Shown here: positions 57,076 to 64,000 of the stretch, one piece after another
Numbering within the stretch: the first letter of the stretch is position 1
Layout of the letters: each line of letters begins with the position of its first letter
NCBI RefSeq assembly: GCF_000011245.1
Contig: NC_004193.1
Location: 1,714,501-1,778,500 of the forward strand
Origin: Oceanobacillus iheyensis HTE831
GTDB taxonomy: Bacteria; Bacillota; Bacilli; Bacillales; Amphibacillaceae
DNA length: 64,000 nt
Reading direction: 5' to 3'
Made by a program: the position numbers and the translations under genes
The notes under the pieces: model-generated
The model's input: the letters and a program-made list of their open reading frames with translations, nothing else
Told to the model about the DNA's origin: nothing
Database searches by the model: none

Positions 57076-57690
57076 GTGAGTAAACGGCCTAGGAAAAGAC
57101 TTTTAGAAACGGAAGAAATAATAAGGTTATATTTAAAGGGAGAGAGTACTACTGAGATTGCAAAAGCAGCTAATGTTTCATCAAGATATATTAGAATGCT
57201 TTTAAAAGATAATAATGTTGAAATGAGACCTATAGGAAGTTGGAAAAGAAAATACAGACTTAACGAAGACTATTTTAAGACATGGTCAAATAATATGGCC
57301 TATATTTTAGGGTTCTTTATAGCAGATGGAACTGTAGCGAAAGGTGCTCAGTTTGTTAGTTTAGCTCAGAAGGAGAAATATATTTTAGAACAGATAAGAG
57401 ATGAATTAGCATCCAATCAACCGATTTATAAAAATGAAAATACAGGAGTATATATTTTAAGTATCAACAGTAGAATACTTAAGAAAGATCTAACCGAGAT
57501 TCATGGTATTTATCCTAATAAATCAAATACTATCCGATTGTTCTCTGAATGGATGTATAAAAATAAAGGTTTATATTTAGAAAGAAAATATGAAGCGTTT
57601 CAAAGAGAAACTTTGCCATTGGATCAGTTAAAAGACATAGGAATTAAACTACATAAAAATGCGCTTAAAGAGAGAAGAAGTAAATCATAA
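57076..57690 (+). CDS. Truncated LAGLIDADG-type endonuclease with HTH
   Basis: A 204-residue protein. Residues about 15-50 form a helix-turn-helix (STTEIAKAANVSSRYIRMLL). Residues about 75-85 carry a LAGLIDADG-like helix, AYILGFFIADGTVAKG, with the acidic residue for metal binding, followed by VSLAQKEKYILEQIRDEL. Full free-standing relatives have a second helix (RGYFDGDG type), then a C-terminal W-Y...LERK segment. Here IRLF runs straight into SEWMYKNKGLYLERKYEAF, so the second active-site helix seems deleted in frame. GTG 57076 follows GGAAGGAGAGGG. It may be inactive or need dimerisation. Confidence 0.68.
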   Translation: MSKRPRKRLLETEEIIRLYLKGESTTEIAKAANVSSRYIRMLLKDNNVEMRPIGSWKRKYRLNEDYFKTWSNNMAYILGFFIADGTVAKGAQFVSLAQKEKYILEQIRDELASNQPIYKNENTGVYILSINSRILKKDLTEIHGIYPNKSNTIRLFSEWMYKNKGLYLERKYEAFQRETLPLDQLKDIGIKLHKNALKERRSKS

Positions 57691-57723
57691 ATAAAATAAT
57701 CAATATTTCGTTTTATTTCTTCT

Positions 57724-57861
<138 letters not shown>

Positions 57862-57867
57862 TATTGT

Positions 57868-59397
57868 TTAATCATCTAAGGATACTTTTTTCAATGGTTG
57901 TTTTGCTGGGCCTTCAATAACTTCTCCTGTGTAATTAAATCTAGACCCATGACACGGACAATCCCAAGTTCGATCTTCTTGATTCCAATTTACTTCACAT
58001 CCTAGATGTGTACAAGTTGTATCAACGCTATAAATATTATCTTGTTTATCTTTATATACACCAATTCTAGATCCTTTATTGTGCGTAATCGTTGCTTCAT
58101 CTTGATTTAATTCGTCAACTTTTGTATCACCAGTAAAATTAAACTTTCCTTTTATGAATTCCTTCGCTGTATTTGCATTTACGGTAAATAACTTCTTTAC
58201 CATTGGATCAGCCTTAAATCTACTTGGTGATAATAATTCACGGTATCGATTATTTTCATGTTTCATTATATAACTTGCTAATACATGTGCGGCTAATGTT
58301 CCATTTGTCATGCCCCATTTACGATAACCGGTTGCTATAAGAATACTTGGGTCCCCGTCTGTAATCGGACCAATATAAGGAAGTTTATCTAGAGTAGTAA
58401 GGTCCTGTGCAGACCATCGATAAGCTATATGGCTTACATCAAAATATGTTTTTGCAAACGCTTGCAACTCCTCGTAATGCCCTATAGATGATTTTCCTTG
58501 TCCAGCACGATGATTTTCACCAGCAATTAATATATAATCCTCGTTATCAATGGTTACCGATCGTACAGATCGTGTAGCAGATTCAACATTAATATACATT
58601 CCTTTTACTTTGGTATCAGTTTTCCCAGCAATTACATAGGAACGTTCTGCGTACATTCGTGTGAAATATAATCCTTCACTATCATGAAATGGAAAGTGGC
58701 TTGCAGAAACAACGTAATTGCAAGTAATACGATGGTCATCTTTTGTAATAACTGTTGTGTGCTTATTTCTTTCTACTTCCATAGCAACCGTATGTTCATA
58801 AACCTCTAGTCCGTTATTAATTGCATCACGAAGTAAGAAATGTAAGTATTTTAATGGATGAAATTGAGCTTGCCCAGGCATTACTAACCCTTTTTTTATG
58901 GGAATTTGAATCGGTAAGGTATCAACTAGCTCAGCGTTAATATTCAATTTGTTATATGCGTTGAATTCATTTTCAATTTTATCTACATAATAATAATCAT
59001 TCGTATACAAATAGGCGTCTTGTTCCTCATAACCGCAAGATATATCTTGTTGTTGTATCGTATTTTTTATGAAATCATTCGCTTCTTTAGCAGCTTGATA
59101 ATAGTTTAATGCAACTTCTTTCCCCAGGTTTTTAATCAGTTCATCATATACTAATCCGTGTTGTTCTGTGATTTTTGCTGTTGTATGCCCAGTTGTTCCA
59201 TTTAATATATTATCTGCGTCAATCAGTGTTACTTTAACTCCCTCTTTTGCTAGTAAATAGGCAGTAGTGATTCCGGTTATTCCACCACCAACTATACAAA
59301 CATCTGTTTTCACAGATTGCTGCAATTTATCAAATTGAGGAAGCTCAATATTTTTTCTCCATAACGGTTCTGCGGATGACAATGATTGTTCTTTCAT
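57868..59397 (-). CDS. FAD-dependent oxidoreductase with C-terminal Rieske domain (YhfW-like)
   Basis: A 509-residue protein of two parts. The DAO-type flavin domain starts DVCIVGGGITGITTAYLLAK and ends near residue 390. The Rieske [2Fe-2S] domain has CTHLGCEV and CPCHGSRF, giving the two Cys and two His ligands. This layout equals B. subtilis YhfW, whose substrate is unknown. The flavin could pass electrons to the cluster and on to a carrier; the ferredoxin gene 105 bases upstream on the same strand is a possible partner, though a terminator lies between. The start ATG 59397 follows AAGGAGACCAATA. Confidence 0.9.
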   Translation of the reverse strand: MKEQSLSSAEPLWRKNIELPQFDKLQQSVKTDVCIVGGGITGITTAYLLAKEGVKVTLIDADNILNGTTGHTTAKITEQHGLVYDELIKNLGKEVALNYYQAAKEANDFIKNTIQQQDISCGYEEQDAYLYTNDYYYVDKIENEFNAYNKLNINAELVDTLPIQIPIKKGLVMPGQAQFHPLKYLHFLLRDAINNGLEVYEHTVAMEVERNKHTTVITKDDHRITCNYVVSASHFPFHDSEGLYFTRMYAERSYVIAGKTDTKVKGMYINVESATRSVRSVTIDNEDYILIAGENHRAGQGKSSIGHYEELQAFAKTYFDVSHIAYRWSAQDLTTLDKLPYIGPITDGDPSILIATGYRKWGMTNGTLAAHVLASYIMKHENNRYRELLSPSRFKADPMVKKLFTVNANTAKEFIKGKFNFTGDTKVDELNQDEATITHNKGSRIGVYKDKQDNIYSVDTTCTHLGCEVNWNQEDRTWDCPCHGSRFNYTGEVIEGPAKQPLKKVSLDD

Positions 59398-59459
59398 TAT
59401 TGGTCTCCTTATTCAAGAATTTATGTAATATCATTCCCTTCTAATTGTTCTTTACTCAA

Positions 59460-59494
59460 AAAAAACCCTTTTTCACATGGAAAAAAGGTTTTTT
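59460..59494 (-). terminator. Terminator of the ferredoxin gene
   Basis: AAAAAACCCTTTTT and AAAAAAGGTTTTTT pair around TCACATGG; on the minus strand it ends in a T run after the ferredoxin stop. Confidence 0.78.
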
Positions 59495-59502
59495 AGTAAT
59501 AT

Positions 59503-59742
59503 TTATCGATTTTCAAAAAATAGACGGTTTAATGAAATATACTCATTTTCTTCTTCTGGTACTTCATCTTCCATATATATTGCTTCTACAGGACATACTG
59601 CTTCGCAAGCACCGCAATCAATGCAGATATCCGGTTCAATGTAGAACATATCTTTGCCTTCTTCTATACAATCAACAGGACAAACTTCGACGCATTCTCC
59701 TGCTTTTTCAGTTTTACAAGGTGACGTAATAACAAAAGCCAC
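59503..59742 (-). CDS. Ferredoxin (bacterial 7Fe/8Fe type)
   Basis: A 79-residue ferredoxin. Cluster ligands are seen in ECVEVCPVDC and CIDCGACEAVCP, with an earlier Cys in SPCKTEKAGE; the spacing fits a [3Fe-4S]/[4Fe-4S] or two-cluster protein like Bacillus ferredoxins. It carries electrons for reductive enzymes in the cytosol. GTG 59742 follows GAAGGAGGAATAATTC. Confidence 0.92.
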   Translation of the reverse strand: MAFVITSPCKTEKAGECVEVCPVDCIEEGKDMFYIEPDICIDCGACEAVCPVEAIYMEDEVPEEENEYISLNRLFFENR

Positions 59743-59874
59743 GAATTATTCCTCCTTCTTGCCGATATTGTCAGATATTATCTATTATACCTTATTATGA
59801 CTAAAAAATAAATGAATCATTCATTATCCAACCGCATCATAACATATATAAAGCCGTATGAAAGGAGTTTACAC

Positions 59875-61065
59875 ATGCAAATTACTGTTCGAGCGGGAGA
59901 CACTAGCTGGTATTATAGTCAATTATTTCAAGTGCCACTAATACTAATCGAAACATCAAACCCTGATATAAACGTTGCATCTTTAACAATTGGTCAATCA
60001 CTGGAAATTCCGGGATTTATAATAAATGAATATAATGTACAACCTGGTGACAGTTATTGGTCAATTGCTAGTCGGTATCAACTTCCAATAGATAGTATTG
60101 AGATTTTAAATCCCAATGTTAATCCACAAAACCTGCAACCTGGTCAAACCTTATTAATTCCAGTAAAAATACAGGATTTACTTGTAAATGATATCGATCA
60201 ATATACGTATGAAAAATTTATACAAGATTTAATATTGTTACAACAAGTATATCCATTTATTCAACAGAGATATATAGGAAATTCTGTATTAGGAAAAGAT
60301 ATTATAGAATTGCAGATTGGGGCGGGATCGAAACAAGTGCATATGAATGGCTCATTCCATGCCAACGAATGGATTACAACGCCGGTATTAATGAAGTTCA
60401 TAAATGAATACGTACTTGCATTAACAAACGGTACAGCAATCCGTGGCTTACCAATGTTGCCGTTTTATCAACAAACGCAATTATCGATTGTGCCGATGGT
60501 TAATCCTGATGGTGTAGATCTGGTAGTCTTAGGTGCTGATGCTGCAGGAGAATTTCGAGAGTCTGTATTGGAAATTAATAATCAAAACACTGATTTTTCC
60601 GATTGGAAAGCAAATATACGAGGCGTAGATTTAAATAATCAATATCCGGCCTTATGGGATGTGGAAGCAGAAAGAAAACCTACTTCGCCACAACCTAGAG
60701 ATTTTCCAGGCTATGCCCCACTTACAGAGCCAGAAGCTATCGCTATCGCAGAACTAACTAGGGATCGTGATTTTAGTAGAATAAATGCACTTCATACCCA
60801 AGGAGAAGTAATTTTCTGGGGATTTGAAGGGTTAGAACCGCCTGAATCTTTAACGATTGTAACAGAATTTGAAAGAGTAAGTGGATATATCCCGATACAG
60901 TATGTAGATAGTTATGCTGGATATAAAGATTGGTTTATACAGGAATACAGGCGTCCTGGTTTTACATTAGAATTAGGTCAAGGAACCAACCCACTACCGA
61001 TTAGTCAATTTGATGAAATCTATGAGGAAACTTTAGGGATACTAATAGCAAACCTTTATTTATAA
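59875..61065 (+). CDS. LysM-containing M14 carboxypeptidase (gamma-glutamyl-diamino acid endopeptidase type)
   Basis: A 396-residue protein. Two LysM repeats (about residues 1-45 and 46-97, each ending with PGFI or LLIPVK) bind peptidoglycan. The M14 zinc peptidase domain follows: HANEW gives the first two zinc ligands, ALHTQGEV the third, and TLELGQGTNP the catalytic Glu. B. subtilis YqgT and Lysinibacillus endopeptidase I share this layout and cut D-Glu-diaminopimelate bonds in spore or cell-wall peptides. There is no signal peptide, fitting action in the sporulating mother cell. The start ATG 59875 follows AAAGGAG. It overlaps the convergent next gene by 10 bases. Confidence 0.88.
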   Translation: MQITVRAGDTSWYYSQLFQVPLILIETSNPDINVASLTIGQSLEIPGFIINEYNVQPGDSYWSIASRYQLPIDSIEILNPNVNPQNLQPGQTLLIPVKIQDLLVNDIDQYTYEKFIQDLILLQQVYPFIQQRYIGNSVLGKDIIELQIGAGSKQVHMNGSFHANEWITTPVLMKFINEYVLALTNGTAIRGLPMLPFYQQTQLSIVPMVNPDGVDLVVLGADAAGEFRESVLEINNQNTDFSDWKANIRGVDLNNQYPALWDVEAERKPTSPQPRDFPGYAPLTEPEAIAIAELTRDRDFSRINALHTQGEVIFWGFEGLEPPESLTIVTEFERVSGYIPIQYVDSYAGYKDWFIQEYRRPGFTLELGQGTNPLPISQFDEIYEETLGILIANLYL

Positions 61066-61607
61066 ATAGGTGTTAATTTCATGTTAGTACTAGAATTAAT
61101 ATCTAATGCATATACATCAGGATTTCCAAGTGTTTTCCAATCTTCGAAACCAAAATCACCATTAAATTGATGAAATAAATGAGATAATATATTGCCATGA
61201 CTGACGATGATAATATTAGTTAATTTAGGATTGTTTATTAAAGGGGTTAAAACTGCGTTTGCTCTTTGTAAAAGTGTAGATGCGGATTCACCGCCTGGCA
61301 AATAGAATTCTGGATCTTCAAAAGACTGTTTTAATGCGTCCATCCAATCCTCTGTTGGCTCTGCGCATAAGACCCGTTCTTTTAAACGATCATCAATATT
61401 TATTTCCAAATTTAGATAGTTTGAAAACGGTTTTATTGTGTCTATAGCTCGCAAATAAGGACTTGACCATATGCCGCAGAACGATTCATTCGTATTTTGG
61501 AGAAATAATGATAATTCATTTGCTTGTTGCAACCCTAGGTTTGTTAAAGGAGCGTCAGGATGTTGTCCTTCTGCAGAACAGTGTCGAATGAAATATATTC
61601 TCTTCAT
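61056..61607 (-). CDS. Histidine phosphatase (phosphoglycerate mutase family)
   Basis: A 183-residue protein with the RHC variant of the catalytic motif (IYFIRHCSAEGQ), LTNLGLQQANEL, SSPYLRAIDT and the second His in IVSHGNILSHLF. The phosphate substrate is unknown. The 3' end overlaps that of the convergent carboxypeptidase gene by 10 bases. The start ATG 61607 follows GAGGTGGC. Confidence 0.85.
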   Translation of the reverse strand: MKRIYFIRHCSAEGQHPDAPLTNLGLQQANELSLFLQNTNESFCGIWSSPYLRAIDTIKPFSNYLNLEINIDDRLKERVLCAEPTEDWMDALKQSFEDPEFYLPGGESASTLLQRANAVLTPLINNPKLTNIIIVSHGNILSHLFHQFNGDFGFEDWKTLGNPDVYALDINSSTNMKLTPIYK

Positions 61608-61704
61608 AGCATAGCCACCTCATTATTCTAAATATTACGTTACTTCATCAGTATACCATGAAAAACAAAGAAAGTTTACCATTTATGGAACTACTTATAA
61701 TAAA

Positions 61705-61729
61705 AAAACAGGGGTTGTCCCCCTGTTTT
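61705..61729 (-). terminator. Terminator of the DUF6501-like gene
   Basis: AAAACAGGGG and CCCCTGTTTT pair around a short loop at the end of the gene, with a T run on the minus strand. Confidence 0.8.
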
Positions 61730-61931
61730 ACAACTCTTTGAAGTATTCTTTATGAAAACCTGCCATGCGGTTGCTATTATCAATTACAAAATAAAACTCT
61801 TCTGTTTCATTTTTCACATCATAACGTTTGCCTGGTGTTAATTTATTATTTACAATAAATTTTTTTGCGTCCGCATGCACACATTCAATTTGTTTCATTG
61901 TTGGTCTGTCTTCCCAATTTAAGTGAATCAT
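61728..61931 (-). CDS. DUF6501-like small protein
   Basis: A 67-residue soluble protein starting MIHLNWEDRPTMKQIECVHA and containing LTPGKRYDVKNETEEFYFVI and a final GFHKEYFKEL. It matches a small conserved family of Bacillaceae proteins with an SH3-like pattern; function is unknown. The start ATG 61931 follows GAGAGGGCGAAAC. Confidence 0.7.
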   Translation of the reverse strand: MIHLNWEDRPTMKQIECVHADAKKFIVNNKLTPGKRYDVKNETEEFYFVIDNSNRMAGFHKEYFKEL

Positions 61932-61970
61932 CAAGTTTCGCCCTCTCTAGTTTACATATTATTATTATGG

Positions 61971-62930
61971 TTAATTAAATAGATACAGATATTTGCTATA
62001 GCCCTCTTCTTCCATTTTTTCTTTTGGAATAAAACGCATCGCGGCAGAGTTCATGCAATATCTAAGTCCACCTTTATCTTGTGGCCCATCTTCAAAAACA
62101 TGTCCTAAGTGTGAATCTGATTGCTTGCTTCGAATTTCTGTACGTACCATTCCATGTGTTTTATCTACCTTATCTTCTATTTGATAAGGGTCAACGGGTT
62201 TCGTGAAGCTTGGCCAACCGCATCCAGCATCATACTGTTCTTTAGATGAGAATAAAACATTTCCTTTTATAATATCAACATAAATACCTTCTTGTGTGTT
62301 GTTCCAGTATTCATTGTCAAATGGGCGTTCAGTTCCATTTTCCTGAGTAACATGATATTGAATCGGAGTTAGCTTCTCTTTTAATTCATTTTTATCAATT
62401 GTATTCTGCCAATTGTTTTTAATAAAATCTTGTCTTCCTGATCCTTTTTTATACATTCTGTAATGAAAGCTCCGTTTTTTATAATAATCTTGGTGACCTT
62501 CTTCAGCTTCATAAAAAGGTTTTGCTGGGAGAACCGGAGTCACTATGGGCATCTTAAAACGATTGCTCTCATCTAATGCTTTTTTAGAATCCTCAGCTAT
62601 CTTTTTCTGTTCTTCTGTATGATAAAAGATAGCTGTTTGGTATGACTCGCCACGGTCATTAAATTGGCCACCAGCATCTGTAGGGTCAATTTGTTGCCAA
62701 AATGTCTCTACCAATTCTTTATATGGCATTATTTCAGGATCAAATGTAATTTGTACTGCTTCGACATGACCTGTTGTATTCGTGCACACTTGTTCATAGG
62801 TTGGATTTTCTACATGTCCCCCTGTATAACCAGAACGAATATCGATAACACCTGGTCGTTGATCAAATGGCTCTACCATACACCAGAAGCAACCTCCTGC
62901 AAATGTAGCTATTTCTGTTTGTTTAGACAT
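61971..62930 (-). CDS. msrAB: Bifunctional methionine sulfoxide reductase MsrA/MsrB
   Basis: A 319-residue fusion. MsrA (about 1-170) starts with [20 protein letters not shown], containing the catalytic Cys, and reduces S-sulfoxides. MsrB (about 180-319) has [16 protein letters not shown] and [10 protein letters not shown], then [11 protein letters not shown] with its catalytic Cys, and reduces R-sulfoxides. No signal peptide, so it acts in the cytosol on damaged methionine. I place the start at ATG 62930 after TTGGAGGAATTAC; the upstream extension to 63149 overlaps the next gene and is unlike Msr proteins. Confidence 0.94.
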   Translation of the reverse strand: MSKQTEIATFAGGCFWCMVEPFDQRPGVIDIRSGYTGGHVENPTYEQVCTNTTGHVEAVQITFDPEIMPYKELVETFWQQIDPTDAGGQFNDRGESYQTAIFYHTEEQKKIAEDSKKALDESNRFKMPIVTPVLPAKPFYEAEEGHQDYYKKRSFHYRMYKKGSGRQDFIKNNWQNTIDKNELKEKLTPIQYHVTQENGTERPFDNEYWNNTQEGIYVDIIKGNVLFSSKEQYDAGCGWPSFTKPVDPYQIEDKVDKTHGMVRTEIRSKQSDSHLGHVFEDGPQDKGGLRYCMNSAAMRFIPKEKMEEEGYSKYLYLFN

Positions 62931-63009
62931 GTAATTCCTCCAATCGTATTTAATATATCGATTTATCCCTATTTTTCCCTTTTTGATAAAAAAAATCAAG
63001 CACGAAGCA

Positions 63010-63549
63010 TTATATAAATAACTTAGGAGTAGATAAACCTGATTTCTTTCCTTCTTCGGGCTTGGATTGATTGGTATTTGGGTCTTTCTGTTCGTCTTCA
63101 AAATGACCTGTACTTTTATCTTCAGTCTTAAGTATGTCCTCTTGTGCATGATGATCTGTATTTTCTAGTGAGTTATTAGAAGTTTCTTCATCTTCATTGG
63201 AAAGCTCTTTAAAAGCTTTCATCATTCTATACATACTAGGAAGATTTTTAACCATTGGACCATATTCTTGAATTAATGGTGCTGTGGATTGTAATATTCC
63301 TAAAAATTGTTGTACTCCTCCTAAGGTTTTAGATAAAGTTTGTAAACCACCTGAGGAAGCCGCTCCCACTCCACCTACTGATTTTCCTCCACCAAAAGAG
63401 GATAATAAACCAGCAATGCCTCTAGAATTATTTCTACCACTCATTTGATTATTGTTTAAAAATGGATTCCTGTTTTGTTGAGGATGCGGATGCATAGGTC
63501 CAAAAGGTAGTTGTTGTTGACGTTGTCGTTCTTGTGGTGGAAAAACCAT
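63010..63549 (-). CDS. yqfQ: YqfQ/VrrA-like protein
   Basis: A 179-residue low-complexity protein. It has a Q/P/N-rich N terminus ([18 protein letters not shown]), a glycine/serine stretch ([16 protein letters not shown]), a conserved core [30 protein letters not shown] split over about residues 77-106, and an acidic C-terminal tail. The core is diagnostic of the YqfQ/VrrA family of spore-formers, where the repeat-rich part varies between strains. Expression in sporulation is likely from the family, not shown here. The start follows AAGGGGGGATAAGT. Confidence 0.8.
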   Translation of the reverse strand: MVFPPQERQRQQQLPFGPMHPHPQQNRNPFLNNNQMSGRNNSRGIAGLLSSFGGGKSVGGVGAASSGGLQTLSKTLGGVQQFLGILQSTAPLIQEYGPMVKNLPSMYRMMKAFKELSNEDEETSNNSLENTDHHAQEDILKTEDKSTGHFEDEQKDPNTNQSKPEEGKKSGLSTPKLFI

Positions 63550-63755
63550 ACTTATCCCCCCTTATCATGATGTTCTACCTATAGAATACGCATTTGCACT
63601 ATATAATGTGTAGGCTTGGATAAGAACATTTCCCGGGAAACCGCATAAAATGGCATAATATACAAAAATTAGCATTTAAAAACAACTTATTTGTCGAAAA
63701 AGTGAAAAATTAATCAAACGTTTGTTTGAATTTTGGTCGATGTTATTTAGACAAT

Positions 63756-63788
63756 AAAAAAAGCAGCTATTTAATAAGCTGCTTTTTT
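63756..63788 (-). terminator. Terminator of yozE
   Basis: AAAAAAGCAGCT and AGCTGCTTTTTT form a perfect stem overlapping the last codons of yozE. Confidence 0.88.
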
Positions 63789-63998
63789 CCATTCGTATTC
63801 ATTCCATAAAGAGTCAAAGGTTACTGTTGCACTTGGAAATGGGCTATTCCATTCTAAATAATTACTAATCTCATCGTAGGTATTGGAATGTTTAGGGAAA
63901 TTATGATTACGAAATGCCCATTCCGCAAGTTCTGAATTATCATCTTTCTCCAGCTTACCTCGATAGGTCATTAAAAACTGATAGAATGTTTGTTCCAT
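63771..63998 (-). CDS. yozE: YozE-family protein (UPF0346)
   Basis: A 75-residue SAM-like helical protein with FYQFLMTYRGKLEKDDNSEL, HNFPKHSNTYDEISNYLEWN and TVTFDSLWNEYE, matching YozE (UPF0346). The function is unknown. The start ATG 63998 fits the family length, but the ribosome binding site lies outside the window. Confidence 0.88.
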   Translation of the reverse strand: MEQTFYQFLMTYRGKLEKDDNSELAEWAFRNHNFPKHSNTYDEISNYLEWNSPFPSATVTFDSLWNEYEWKKAAY

Positions 63999-64000
63999 CT

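Noticed and set aside
59445..59729. 94-codon plus-strand ORF over the ferredoxin gene
   Set aside because: It is the antisense shadow of the ferredoxin gene and its terminator.

Overview
The window looks like chromosomal DNA of a low-GC, endospore-forming Bacillaceae bacterium. The proteins and gene order suggest an Oceanobacillus/Virgibacillus-type genus; the species name would be a guess. Support comes from AGGAGG-type ribosome binding sites with frequent TTG/GTG starts, sporulation genes (sirA, an orphan PAS histidine kinase, a yqfQ/vrrA-like gene), and a long block in the Bacillus subtilis order tkt-sirA-yneF-ccdA-ccdC-yneK-citB-yneN-yneP-yneQ-yneR-plsY-yneT-parE-parC.

Region 1 (1-22.2 kb) is that core block. 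It holds the transketolase end, SirA behind apparent Spo0A boxes, cytochrome c maturation (ccdA, ccdC, yneN), aconitase, phospholipid synthesis (plsY) and topoisomerase IV. Inserted into the ancestral order are a DinB-fold protein, a chemoreceptor, a soluble sensor kinase, a small FbpB-like gene, yidD plus folE2, and a two-gene ABC importer with a permease-binding protein fusion. The response regulator gene yneI, found between ccdA and ccdC in B. subtilis, is absent.

Region 2 (22.3-27.4 kb) is a five-gene acyl-CoA operon: dehydrogenase, biotin carboxylase, biotin carrier, methylglutaconyl-CoA-hydratase-like protein and carboxyltransferase. It resembles leucine catabolism but lacks HMG-CoA lyase, and its dehydrogenase lacks the isovaleryl-type catalytic residue. 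Region 3 (27.7-38.1 kb) carries a tandem dynamin (DynA), the YpcP exonuclease, cysK, membrane and stress proteins and an MFS exporter.

Region 4 (38.2-40.8 kb) has a lysine riboswitch in front of a stand-alone dapA. It is followed by a decayed accessory patch: a frameshifted leucine-rich-repeat remnant and a complete type I toxin-antitoxin locus encoding a 32-residue holin-like toxin, which is too small for ordinary ORF calling. Region 5 (40.8-48.2 kb) has a flavoprotein / PLP-fold III / aldonolactone-oxidase gene group, a VOC protein, a HAD phosphatase and a two-gene ABC exporter.

Region 6 (48.2-51.5 kb) is the most rearranged part. It has a 240-bp near-identical duplication of part of a small membrane-protein gene, paired extragenic repeats, a BirA-type operator over the bioY promoter, and an IS30-family element with an internally deleted transposase. 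Region 7 (51.5-64 kb) returns to single-gene units: a CopB-type copper ATPase behind a CsoR-like operator, an SDR enzyme, a GNAT enzyme, small envelope proteins, a truncated LAGLIDADG endonuclease, a Rieske flavoprotein, a ferredoxin, a LysM-carboxypeptidase, MsrAB, a yqfQ-like gene and yozE. No rRNA, tRNA or CRISPR array was seen.
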